From: Stappia indica
Lineage (GTDB): Bacteria > Pseudomonadota > Alphaproteobacteria > Rhizobiales > Stappiaceae
Reading direction: 5' to 3'
Length of the DNA stretch: 64,000 bases
Assembly (NCBI RefSeq): GCF_020177335.1
Contig: NZ_JAIVMG010000008.1
Location: 1 to 64,000 of the forward strand
In this document: positions 50,925 through 60,600 of the stretch, piece by piece
Layout of the letters: every line of letters starts with the position of its first letter
How positions within the stretch are numbered: the first letter of the stretch is position 1
The notes under the pieces: model-generated
Seen by the model: the letters and a program-made list of their open reading frames with translations, nothing else
What the model was told of the DNA's origin: nothing
Databases searched by the model: none
Made by a program: the position numbers and the translations under genes

Positions 50925-50974
50925 AAACCGGCCGTCATGTCTGAGGATCGGCGACTGAGGGGGGCGGCCGGTTT
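50925..50974. terminator. long-loop inverted repeat between convergent genes
   Basis: AAACCGGCCG (50925-50934) and CGGCCGGTTT (50965-50974) are perfect reverse complements separated by 30 bases, between the DUF6916-like stop and the stop of the leftward GNAT gene. T-rich ends on both strands make it a plausible bidirectional terminator. Confidence 0.5.
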
Positions 50975-51002
50975 CCTTATGGGCTGTGCGATCCACGCGG
51001 CA

Positions 51003-51554
51003 TCAGCGCGGCGCCGGATCCCAGCGCATCAGGTGATAGACACCCTTGTCCTCCCGCTTGGTGAAGCCGAGACGGTGATAGAGACGCATCGCCGGGTTGT
51101 TGTGCTCCACATGGATGCCGACGCCGAGGCCAGCGCGCGTCGCCAGCGTCATCACGTCCCGCATCATCGCTTCGCCAAGACCCTGCCCACGGGCCTCTGG
51201 CAGAAGGGCGATGTCGATGATGCGAATTTCCGAGGGCCAGCGTTCCAGGTAGAGCCGTCCCGCCGGCTCTTGCCGCCACTCGACAAGGAGCCAGTCCGCA
51301 TCCGGGTAATGCGCCATGTAATGGCTGTGCTGTGCCCGGAACTGCATGTCGAGAAAGGCCGATTTCTCGGCCTCGCTCCAGGGAAGGGGCGCGAGCTCCT
51401 CCGCCCGGGTCGATCCGTAAAGCAGGCTGAGGAACGGAAGATCGGCTTCCTGGATACGGCGAAACCGCAGACCGCGCGCCCGCGCACGCGGCAGGGAAGG
51501 CAGGCGGCGCCGGCCAGCGGTGCCGCCCGGAATGGCGAGCGCGTCGGCGGGCAT
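51003..51554 (-). CDS. GNAT acetyltransferase of the tail-collar operon
   Basis: A 183-residue GNAT. It has LRFRRIQEADLPFLSLLY, the acetyl-CoA loop PEARGQGLGEAMMRDVM and HVEHNNPAMRLYHRLGF, which are classical motifs. The basic, Ala/Arg-rich first 30 residues may mean that the real start is internal. It begins one base after the propeller gene's stop, so it is the last gene of the collar operon. A co-operonic GNAT suggests acetylation of a collar or lectin protein, or of a small molecule; the target is unknown. Confidence 0.88.
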   Translation of the reverse strand: MPADALAIPGGTAGRRRLPSLPRARARGLRFRRIQEADLPFLSLLYGSTRAEELAPLPWSEAEKSAFLDMQFRAQHSHYMAHYPDADWLLVEWRQEPAGRLYLERWPSEIRIIDIALLPEARGQGLGEAMMRDVMTLATRAGLGVGIHVEHNNPAMRLYHRLGFTKREDKGVYHLMRWDPAPR

Positions 51555-51555
51555 C

Positions 51556-52833
51556 TCAGCCGGTCTGTGGCGGGGTCAGGTCCCGTACCACGCCAAAGGA
51601 GCCGATGCCGCCCTGCGCCAGCGTGTCCCACCCGGCTTCCCAACTGGTGGAATCGACCGTGTATTGTGAGAGGCACTGCAGATCGGCGTTGGCATCGACC
51701 CGCTGGAAGAGCGTCAGCCGGCCATCCGCATTGTAGTCCATGGCGATCTCGCCGAAACCGGAGGCTACGCCGATCTGTTCCCAGCCGATCCACTGCTGGA
51801 AGAGCGGGTCGATCTGCACATTGCCATGCACCCCCTTGTTCTCGTCGATTGCGACAAGGACGAGACGAGAGGCGGCATTGAAAGAGGCGGTCAGCGCGAC
51901 CAGCGGAACGCCGGTCATGCCAAGCCGCGCCCAGGTCGACCAGGTTGCCTCTCCCGGCGGCTGTTGCCGGATCTGCACGACCTGGGCAAGGGCCCCGATC
52001 ATGAAGATGTTGACCGCACCTTCCTTATCGAGAACCACAGCCGGCGCGGAGGTGGCGCCGCCGCTTGCACTGGTGTCGAGGCGCTGCCAGCCGGTCCAGT
52101 CCGTCACCTTCAGGGAGACGTCGGTCTTCTGCTGGTTGACGTAGACCTGCTTGTCCTCTGCCTCGGGGCCGATGGCCGCGATCAGCACGCGCCCGTCGGC
52201 ATTGTTGCCCAGGGTGATGCGGGACACCGGGGTGTCGGTGCCAAGGGATTGCCAGTCGCTCCAGGGTGTCTCAGGCGGTGCGGCTTCATGGACGGTAATG
52301 GTGATCGGGTCGGTTTGCCCCGGCGGGACCTGCTCGATGGTCCTCTCGACGATCCGGTCCGGGTTCTGGTAGATCCACCAGACCGCGCCGGTCGCATCGT
52401 CGACGCCGAAGACCGCGACCCGACCGCCGGCGTTGACGGTCATGGCAAGCTGGGCAAAGCCGCCGCAACCGGCCGGCAGGCCGAGACTGACCGGTGCATT
52501 CCAGCGTTGTACGCCATCCGGTGCTGCTGGCGCTTCATCGATGTACTGGACGTCGGTTGAGGCCTTGGTCTGGGCCACCATGGCCACCCGGCCATCCAAG
52601 GTGGCACCGCTTGCCAGCACGCTGTAGGCGGTGTCGTTGATCCGGGTCCATTGCGTGGTCCATGCCCCGTTCGGCGCCGGCTGGGCGTTCCAGGAGAGCG
52701 TATCCCCGGCATTCACGTCGATGGCGATCACCATCAGCCGCGAAAGCTCGGCGAAGGGCGTTTCCGCTGGCGCGCCCTGCGGCAGGAACGCGTCCTCTTC
52801 CAGCTCGATTTCAGTTCTCTCGGCATCGCTCAT
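51556..52833 (-). CDS. beta-propeller, lectin-like repeat protein
   Basis: A 425-residue protein with repeated units of about 45-60 residues. Each carries a W-x-x-W-x-x-(L/I) core (WTTQWTRI, WSDWQSLG, WTGWQRLD, WSTWARLG, WIGWEQIG, WEAGWDTL) followed by A-x-N-A-D-G-R-(L/V)-like strands. This is the look of PLL/tectonin-like sugar-binding beta-propellers, with seven blades likely. No signal peptide is present; the start is acidic (ERTEIELEED). It lies in the tail-collar operon, so it may be a glycan-binding part of the same structure. Confidence 0.75.
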   Translation of the reverse strand: MSDAERTEIELEEDAFLPQGAPAETPFAELSRLMVIAIDVNAGDTLSWNAQPAPNGAWTTQWTRINDTAYSVLASGATLDGRVAMVAQTKASTDVQYIDEAPAAPDGVQRWNAPVSLGLPAGCGGFAQLAMTVNAGGRVAVFGVDDATGAVWWIYQNPDRIVERTIEQVPPGQTDPITITVHEAAPPETPWSDWQSLGTDTPVSRITLGNNADGRVLIAAIGPEAEDKQVYVNQQKTDVSLKVTDWTGWQRLDTSASGGATSAPAVVLDKEGAVNIFMIGALAQVVQIRQQPPGEATWSTWARLGMTGVPLVALTASFNAASRLVLVAIDENKGVHGNVQIDPLFQQWIGWEQIGVASGFGEIAMDYNADGRLTLFQRVDANADLQCLSQYTVDSTSWEAGWDTLAQGGIGSFGVVRDLTPPQTG

Positions 52834-52876
52834 GATCGCGCTCCTGTGCGAAAATCGTGTCGTGGCGGGGCCGCAC

Positions 52877-53404
52877 TCAACCGCGGGAGGGATAGAGCCC
52901 CTGCAACGCGATGATGAAATTGATGGCCAGAAACGGCTGCAGGTTGTTGTGGGGCTGTGACCCGCCGGCGGGCAGCACCGCGGCATCCTCCATGGGGACA
53001 AGGTTGCTGCTCGTGTCGGTTTGATAGGCGAGGCCGCCCATCGACTGGGCCGGGACCTGGTTGGCAGAGGGCACCTGAGACGAGGCGCGGAACGAGTCCG
53101 CGCGCATCGTGTGCCGGTGCTGGGGCATCTGCGCTTCGGTCAAGGTCACCGTCTCGACGCCGCCGCGCTGACCCAGGCGCCGGGAGGTCAGCCCGGGGCC
53201 CCGGCCGGGATGCATCGGCGCGCGCCCTTCAAGGTTCGGCAAGGCGGTGGTGGTGCGGCCGTCGCCGCCATAGGTGGTGCCGATCAGCGAGAACAGCGCC
53301 GTATTCTGGGCAACGGGCAACAGTTGACCGTTGCAGAATGCCCAGCTTCTGGGAGCGAAATTGCCAGCGAAGATGCGGATCTCCGCAATGAAGGGTTCAG
53401 ACAT
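52877..53404 (-). CDS. tail-collar domain protein, paralogue 3 (MdpB-like)
   Basis: A 175-residue tail-collar protein. It opens MSEPFIAEIRIFAGNFAPRSW, then AFCNGQLLPVAQNTALFSLIGTTYGGDGR, with the core LPNLEGRAPMHPG and a C-terminal AINFIIALQGLYPSR. The family (COG4675, 'microcystin-dependent protein') is the distal-tip or short-tail-fibre domain of phage, but is often chromosomal. It follows paralogue 2 by 12 bp in the same leftward operon. The variable middle, between the GHxH-like PQHRHT segment and the C-terminus, is where ligand specificity would lie. Confidence 0.9.
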   Translation of the reverse strand: MSEPFIAEIRIFAGNFAPRSWAFCNGQLLPVAQNTALFSLIGTTYGGDGRTTTALPNLEGRAPMHPGRGPGLTSRRLGQRGGVETVTLTEAQMPQHRHTMRADSFRASSQVPSANQVPAQSMGGLAYQTDTSSNLVPMEDAAVLPAGGSQPHNNLQPFLAINFIIALQGLYPSRG

Positions 53405-53416
53405 GGCGGGTCTCCC

Positions 53417-53935
53417 TCAATGCCGGCTGGGATAGATGCCGAACAGCGCGATGATGAAATTCACGCACAGATACGGCATCAGGTTGGTATGCGAGCGGCT
53501 GCCGCCGGTGTTGGTGATGGCGCTGCTGGCGAACTGATCGGTGGGGGAGGCGTCGGTGAAGATGGCGACGGTGGGGCTTTCACCGATCAGGGTATTTTGC
53601 GGCGAACTGACGGTGGCCATGTCGGTCATCGCATTGTAGGTGTGGCCATGCGAGGCGAGCTGATTGACCGTGAGGGTCACGTTCTCCGCACCGCCCTTGG
53701 CTCCCAGGCGCCGTTCCGACAGGCCCGGCCCATGGCCGGCATGGATCGGGATGCGCCCGCGCAGGTCCGGAAGCCCGAAGGTGGTGCGCCCGTCGCCGCC
53801 GTAAATGGTGCCAAGCAGGGAGAACAGGGCGTCGTTCTGTGAGACAGCGAGCAGTTGCCCGTCGCAAAAGGCCCATCCGCGAGGGGCGAAATTCCCCGCG
53901 AACATGCGAATTTCACCGACAAAGGGTTCGGACAT
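53417..53935 (-). CDS. tail-collar domain protein, paralogue 2 (MdpB-like)
   Basis: A 172-residue paralogue of its two neighbours. It shares the start MSEPFVGEIRMFAGNFAPRGW, AFCDGQLL, GTIYGGDGRTTFGLPDLRGR and the C-terminal VNFIIALFGIYPSR. The middle (TYNAMTDMATVSSPQNTLIGE) differs clearly from the other two. Lack of a signal peptide argues against Sec export. Tandem duplication followed by divergence of the central loop is visible on comparison. Confidence 0.9.
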   Translation of the reverse strand: MSEPFVGEIRMFAGNFAPRGWAFCDGQLLAVSQNDALFSLLGTIYGGDGRTTFGLPDLRGRIPIHAGHGPGLSERRLGAKGGAENVTLTVNQLASHGHTYNAMTDMATVSSPQNTLIGESPTVAIFTDASPTDQFASSAITNTGGSRSHTNLMPYLCVNFIIALFGIYPSRH

Positions 53936-53986
53936 TCAGGTGGCCCTCCCAAGCCTTCAAAGGGATCGGTCGTTCTGTCGTGGGGA

Positions 53987-54508
53987 TCAGTTGCGTGAGG
54001 GGAACAGGCCCTGGAGGGCGATGCAGAAATTGACGGCCAGATAAGGCTGCATATTCTCATGCGCCTGGCTGCCGCCGACATGGGTCAGTGTTGCGGAACT
54101 GAGGGCTTGGCGCGATGCCGCCGATGAGGACGGGGTGTAAAGGTCTGGCGTCGCCGCCAGGATGTGACCGCCTGGCAGAATGTGATTGGCCGGCGTGTTG
54201 GAGGCATAGGCGATATGATCGTGCTGCGGCATCTCATTGGGACTGAGCGTGTGGGTTTCCTCGCCGCTCTTTTGGCCCAGCCGATGTTCGCTTCCTCCGT
54301 CACTGCGCCCCACATGGATCGGGGTGCGTCCGCGCAGGTCGGGGAGGGCGAAAGTGGTGCGCCCGTCGCCGCCATAGGTCGTCCCCAGCAGGGAATAAAG
54401 CGACTGGTTCTGGTTGATGGGCAGGATCTGCCCATCGCAAAAGCCCCAGCCACGTGGTGGGAAATTAAAACCCACCATCCGGACTTCGGCGAGGAATGGC
54501 TCGGACAT
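53987..54508 (-). CDS. tail-collar domain protein, paralogue 1 (MdpB-like)
   Basis: A 173-residue first member of the collar triplet. It begins MSEPFLAEVRMVGFNFPPRGW at 54508 and has GFCDGQILPINQNQSLYSLLG, LPDLRGRTPIHVGR, PQHDHIAY and the C-terminal VNFCIALQGLFPSR. The upstream 150 bp are AT-rich and should carry the operon promoter. No capsid, tape-measure, lysis or integrase genes are nearby, so this is not a recognisable prophage. Confidence 0.9.
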   Translation of the reverse strand: MSEPFLAEVRMVGFNFPPRGWGFCDGQILPINQNQSLYSLLGTTYGGDGRTTFALPDLRGRTPIHVGRSDGGSEHRLGQKSGEETHTLSPNEMPQHDHIAYASNTPANHILPGGHILAATPDLYTPSSSAASRQALSSATLTHVGGSQAHENMQPYLAVNFCIALQGLFPSRN

Positions 54509-54665
54509 ACGGTGTTCCCCAATTTGGTCAGCGAGAGGTTTATTCAATTATAGATTGCTTAATTTATAGAAACCTCTCATGCGAGTATGTCGTCCTTCCG
54601 CTACGCAATCAAGGGTCTTGGCGCCGCTGCCAATGATAAATTTCCGGATCTCGCACCATCGTTGA

Positions 54666-57600
54666 TCAGGGCAGCGGGCAAGCCCCGCCGCCCTGGATCA
54701 CGCCGCCGCTAGCCAGGGACGTGGCGACGACTGGAGCGCCGGTGTTGCGGCCCTGCAGATACGCCTCGATCGCGGCGCCGTCATTCGCAGCTCCACCATA
54801 GCCATTGAGGTTGACGGTCGCGCTCGAATTCGCGCGGAGGGCGACTTCCTGGGCACTGGGTGTGGTGGTCGTCAGGTTGTTCTCATAGCCGGTGCCGCCA
54901 AGATCGAGGCAAAGCTGATTGCCGTCACGGCTGTCGGCGAAGACTGCCGCGAAGGCGAAGGCGGAACCGGTCTCCGTCACGGTGTTGTTGCGGACCGTTG
55001 CGTTCAGGATTGCCTGATTGGAGCTGCCGTCCTTCGCTGTGAGGGCGATGCCCACACCGCCGAAGTCATGGATCGTGTTGTTCTCGATCAGCGCGGTCAT
55101 CGTGCCGGCGCTCGCGGACGTGGCATGTCCAAGGATCGTGAGGGAGATGCTATCGTAGCCGGCGGAGCCGATGACCCCCGCAGTGCCAATCGCGTTGCCG
55201 GTGATTGTGATCGCGTTACTGGAATTGCTGTTTGCGTGGTGAACCGCAATTGCGCCGCCGGAGAAGCCACCACCGACGGAGGTCATGGTATTGCCGCTGA
55301 TCGTCGTTGAGGTGACAGTGGCGGTTCCGTCCAGGGTCAGTTGGATGTTGTAATCAGCGTTATTGCTGAAGCTGCTGTTCTGCACGGTGATCGTACCGAT
55401 GGCGGCGCCGCTCAGCAGGTCGATGGAGATGCCATCCCGGTAAGAGCCCGTGGTGACATTCTGCAGGGTGCTGTCATCGAGCAGGAATGAGGTCATCCCC
55501 GTTGCGCCCGTTTCCTGGACCACGCGAATATTGGAGTCGTAATTGCCGGAGGCGATCAACTGCGACAGGTCGTAGGTGCCGCTGCCGTCAATAATACTCA
55601 GGCCATGCTCTGCATTTGCATTGCCGTTCGACGACAGGGTCATTCCGTTCAGTGTCAGGTTGTTCACGCGCAAGGCATCGATGCCTTGGTCGGCGGACCC
55701 CGTGACCGTCATGTGCGACAGGTTTACGTCAACCGTATTGATCAGCCAGATGCCAGTCCCTGTGCTGTTCCGGATCGTTCCGCCCGAACCGTTGCCGCCG
55801 CGCGCCGGGACGGACCCATCGCCGGTTACGGTAAGGCCGCCTGCCGTGCCGGTGGTTTTGAGGAGGATGCCAGAGGTCGCACCATTCGACGAGATCGACT
55901 GGAAGGTCAGTCCGGCGGCGCCGATGGTGGTGTCGGTGACATTGAGCGCTGTTCCGGTGGTGGTTGTCAGGGAGTTGCCCGCCCCTTGCACGGTGACCGT
56001 GCCGCCGCCGGCTGCGACGAAGCCCGCACCCGACGTCGCGTCGATATCGAGGCCGCCGCCGATGAAGTTGATCGCGGAACCCGCATTCCCGGTCAGGTTG
56101 ACGGCGGTCTGCATGCCGCTGTTGATCGTCTTCGTGCCACCGGAGAAGTTGAGGGTGGTCCCGCTGACGCTGTTCGCCACCAAAAGGCCGGTCCCGGTGG
56201 ACCCGGTGATCGTCATGTTTCCCGTCAGATTGACCGTGCCGCCGACGCCGAGGAGCCTCATGCCGGTCCCGGTGCTGCCGGTCGAACGGGTGTTCGTTGC
56301 GTTCAGGTTCAGCGTGGTGTTGCTGATGTCCAGCACCGCGCGGCCGTTCGATGTGAGGCCGCCCGCGCTCGTCGTGCCGATATTCAGCGTGCCCGTGTTG
56401 CTGGCAAGAATGGCCGAGGCGTTGACCGCGGAAATGCCCGTGATCGTACTGAAGGAGAATGTTCCGGTGTTGTTGACGAGTTTGACGCCGCCGCCGCTTT
56501 CTACCATGTCGTCGTGATCGATCCAAAGGGTGTCGATGGTGATGCCGCCCGCACCCAATGTCGTGTTGGCGATGTCGACCGCATAAGTGTCCGCGCCGAG
56601 GATGTTATTTGTTCGAATTGTACCGCCGGAAATGGTCAGTACGCCTCCGTCGTTGGCGACGATGGCCTGACCGGTCGTCAACGGTCCGCCTGTGCGAGGT
56701 TCGTCGTTGTAGACGAGACTGTTGAAGTTGATGGCTGCCGTACTGTTGTTCGTCAAGACGAAGCCGTCGCCTGCGGATGCGCTGGCGTTGGCATAATGGC
56801 GAACCTCGATCTGGCCCAGGAAGTCGGCGGTAAAGCTTGCAGCGGAATTGGTGATCGAAACGCCGCTGCCCGTCGGATTGCGAATAATCGAGCTGTTGTT
56901 CAGCGTGAAGCTGCCCGAGTTGTTGTCGAGGCGAATGCCGGTCGCGACATTGTCCGCCGTCGCGTCTGACCCGATGGTCACCGTGCCGAAGGAGAAAGTG
57001 CCCGAGGACGAGGAAATGTCGATGCCGTTCGCCGTGCTGCCGGCAATGTCCATCGAGTTGGCGGTGAAGGTGCCCGGGCCGCCAACGTTGGTCATGGTCA
57101 CGGCATTGCCGGTGACCTTGCCGGACGAGGCGAGCGTGTCGAAGGCCATGCCGCCCGCATCGATCGTCACGCTGTTCAGCGAGATCAGCTGTCCGGTGGT
57201 GGTGTTGATCGTGTTGGTGCCGGTCGCGGTGCCGGTGAGGGAGCCGCCGCCCGAGCCGTCAAGCCGCAGGCCGCTGGTCAGCGCCAGACCGGAGAAATCG
57301 AAAGTGGAGGCGCCCGCAGTGGTGGCGACGTCGATTGCGTCGCCGCCGGTTCCGCCGCCGATGCTGCTGAACCGGATGATCAGGTCTTCGGCAGCCGCGT
57401 AGCTGGCGGCGATGCCATCGAACGTTCCGCCATTGGTGATCTGGACGTTCTGGATGCCGGAGGATCCGGCAAGGGTCACCGTGTCGCCGGTGGCGGAGGT
57501 CAGGGTCGGCAGCACCGTGTCGATGCCGGTAGCGGGGGCGGCGACCACCGAGGACGAGCCCATGCCGGTCAGCTTCACACTGGCCGGAGCCCCGCCGCCG

Positions 57601-60600
57601 GAGATCCCGAGGGTCGAAACGTCGATGCTCTCGCCGGCCTTGAGGCCGATCAGCACCTGCCCATCGGCAAGGTCAAGCGAGCTTTCTCCCTGGGCGTTCA
57701 GGTCGATCAGGTCGCTGACGCCGTTCACGTTGGTATCGATCAGCACGATCACATTGGCACCGGACGCCTCCGCCTCGCTGGCGGTGCCCGGGTCGGCGAA
57801 GGTGCCAAGGCCGGAGGTGCCTGCGTTGTCGATGACGAAGACGGTCGGGCCCGCCAGGTTGGCGACATTGCTGGCGCCGAAACCGACATCCTCGAAATTA
57901 TACTCGCCGGTGGCCGTGGTGCCGGTCGTGACGATGGCGAAATTGCCGGCAATACCGGAGGTGTCGATCAGGCTGGCGACCGGGGCGGAGCCATCGCCAT
58001 ACTGGAAGCGGACGCCATTGGCGATGTCGGCATTGGTCAGGTCGATGCCGACCTGCACGCCCTGGATCGTGCCGGAATTGGTGGTGACCACATCCTTGCT
58101 GTTGTCGTAGCCGGTGAGGTCGATGCCTCTCGAGCCGGTCTGGCTCGTGCCGCTGATATCGAGGCTCGCGAAAGTGATCTGGCCGTCGAAGGTGCCGCCA
58201 GAGAGGTTCAGACCTGTTCCCGCGCCGAGATTGGTGATGTCGACATTGCCGAAGGACATGTTGCCGTTCGTGCCGGTCGCCCGGATGCCGTTGCCGCCCG
58301 CTCCCATGGCAATCGTCATGTCGCCAGTGGTGAGCGTTCCGGAGTTGCCAGTGAGGAGCAGACCGTCGCCACTGGCCAGCGTCAGGTTGACCGCGCCGAA
58401 GGTCATGTTCGACGAGACATTTGTCGCGGCGATCGCCGACCCCAGGGTTCCCGAGATCGAGGTTGTGCCGCTGACGGTGAACGCACCTCCGGTAATGGTG
58501 TGGAGCCCGAGGCCCGGGCCTGCGATATTCGTGCCTGTGATGGAGGTGAAATTGACGCCGCCGGCGCCAAAGGCAATACCCGCGAAGTTGGCGATCTGCG
58601 CGTTGTTGACCGCAAGTGATCCGGTGCCGACGGACAGCGTTCCGCCGTTCTGAACGATCATGCCGAAGCCGCCATCCGTCGCCACATCAATGTCGGCGAA
58701 ACTGATCGTGACGGCCTGGGTGGCGTTGTCGATGAACACGCCGTGGCCACCAAGTGCGGTCGTGGTCCCCAGATCCAGCGTGCCGGTAAAGGAGACCGTA
58801 TTCGCACCGGTCGCGCCGCTGGACCAGATGCCGGTGGTGCCGGCTCCGTTGGCGACGATCGAGCCGGCATGGGTGAAGCTGCCGCCAGAGCGGCCGGTGA
58901 TCGACACTGCGGTTCCGGACGTATTGTCGATCGAGCTGGCGGTGTCGAAGGTGAAGACCGCGTCGCCGCCGCTGATCGCCAGCGTGTTGCCGCCGGAAAT
59001 ATCGACATTCGTGGCGTTGATGGTGCCGCCGGCGTTGTTGAACGCAATGCCGTTGGCCGCGCCGGAGATCGAGATGTTTTCAAGCGTCGTCGTGCCGGTG
59101 GTGTTGTTCAGCGTGATCGAGGTGCCGGTCACGCCGGTGCTGGTGACATTGCTGATGGAGGTGCCGGCGGCATTCAGCCGAATGTCATTGGCATTGCCGG
59201 AGAAGGTGACGCCGCTGATCGTGGTGTTGGTCGAGGGCGTGATCTCGATGCCGTAATTGGCGAAGTTGCTGATCCGCGACCGCTCGATCAGGGTTCCCGT
59301 GGCGCCGGCGCCATTGTCCTTGATGCCGCGCGCGGCAGTGCCATTGCCTTCCAGGTCGAGGCCGGCGATGCGGTTGCCGCTCGATCCCAGCGTGACAACA
59401 TTGGCGCCGGCGCTGCTCGTCAGCGTCGCCGCGCCGTTGCCGGTCGGGTCGTCGATGGTCAGACCCGGGGCGAAGAGCTGGATGGTCGGCGGTACGGTGA
59501 GATTGACCACAATCGCCTGACTGCCGCCGGCCCCGTCACCGAAACTCAGCAATTGCTGGGTGTCTTTCAGGTTGAGGGTGTTGTCGCCATTGGTGCCTGC
59601 TGCGGTGATCGTGCTGCCATTGTTGATCAGGATGATGATATCGCCGGCCGCCGCTGCAAGTTCCGCAGCGGCAAGCGTCATCGGGTTCGCCGCATCCGAG
59701 CCGGACCCGTCGCCGCCGCCGCCCGCGCCATCGGCATCGACGAAGTAGATCCTGCCGATACCGAAGCCCTTGCCGGGGCTGCCTGCGAAGGCCACATCCT
59801 GGAAATTGTAGGTGCCGGCGACCGGGGCGGAACTGGCGTCGATGGCCGTCGTTGCGGCGATGGTCGATCCGGTATCGACACCGCTCTCGCCATCACCGAA
59901 GGTGAAATTGGCGTTTGAGGCCGCATTGAGGAACACACCGGTATCGACGCCGGCAATCGAGCTGGAGGCCCCGCCGGCGACCGTATCGCCAAGACGGATG
60001 GTCTGGCCGCCGAGCACACCGCGCAGGTCGACACCGATGGTGCCGGTGGCGCTGCTGCTGGTCAGGTCGAAATCATCGGCCGTCACGGCGGCGTTCAAGG
60101 TTGCGCCGCTGACGTCGAAACCGGTGCGGTTGTCGTTGTCGAGCGCAATGTCGATGTTGTCGAAATGGATCGTCCCGTCGATCGTGCCGGCGATCCTGAT
60201 TGCGGCGGCATCGGCGGGAAGCGCTGGAATGAGCAGCGCGAGCGGCGCGCCAATCGTGCTGTCGGCTCCGGGGTTGGTGATGGTCACCTGGCCGAAGCTG
60301 ATCGCGCCCGAGGTGTCGGTGATGCGGATCGCATCATCCACCGTATCGGCGATCGTCGTGGTTCCGGATACGGAGAAGCTTCCGGTATTGCCCTTGAGGT
60401 CGAGGCCGACCGTGGCGCCGCCGGTGGTAAATTCCCGGCCGGCACCTGGCGCCGGCATCGCTGTCGACTGGATGTCCAGGGTGTTGAAGCTGATATTCGC
60501 CGCGGAATTGGCCACTGCGACTGCAGTGACCGTGCTCCGCAGGTAATTGCTGCCGATTTGGGAGGCGACTTCCGGGGACAGGATCGTGGTCGCGCCGGTC

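Noticed and set aside
51003-54508. A prophage remnant, because of three tail-collar proteins
   Set aside because: No integrase, capsid, portal, tape-measure, baseplate or lysis genes are present, and MdpB-like collar proteins are commonly chromosomal. Reported as a stand-alone module instead.
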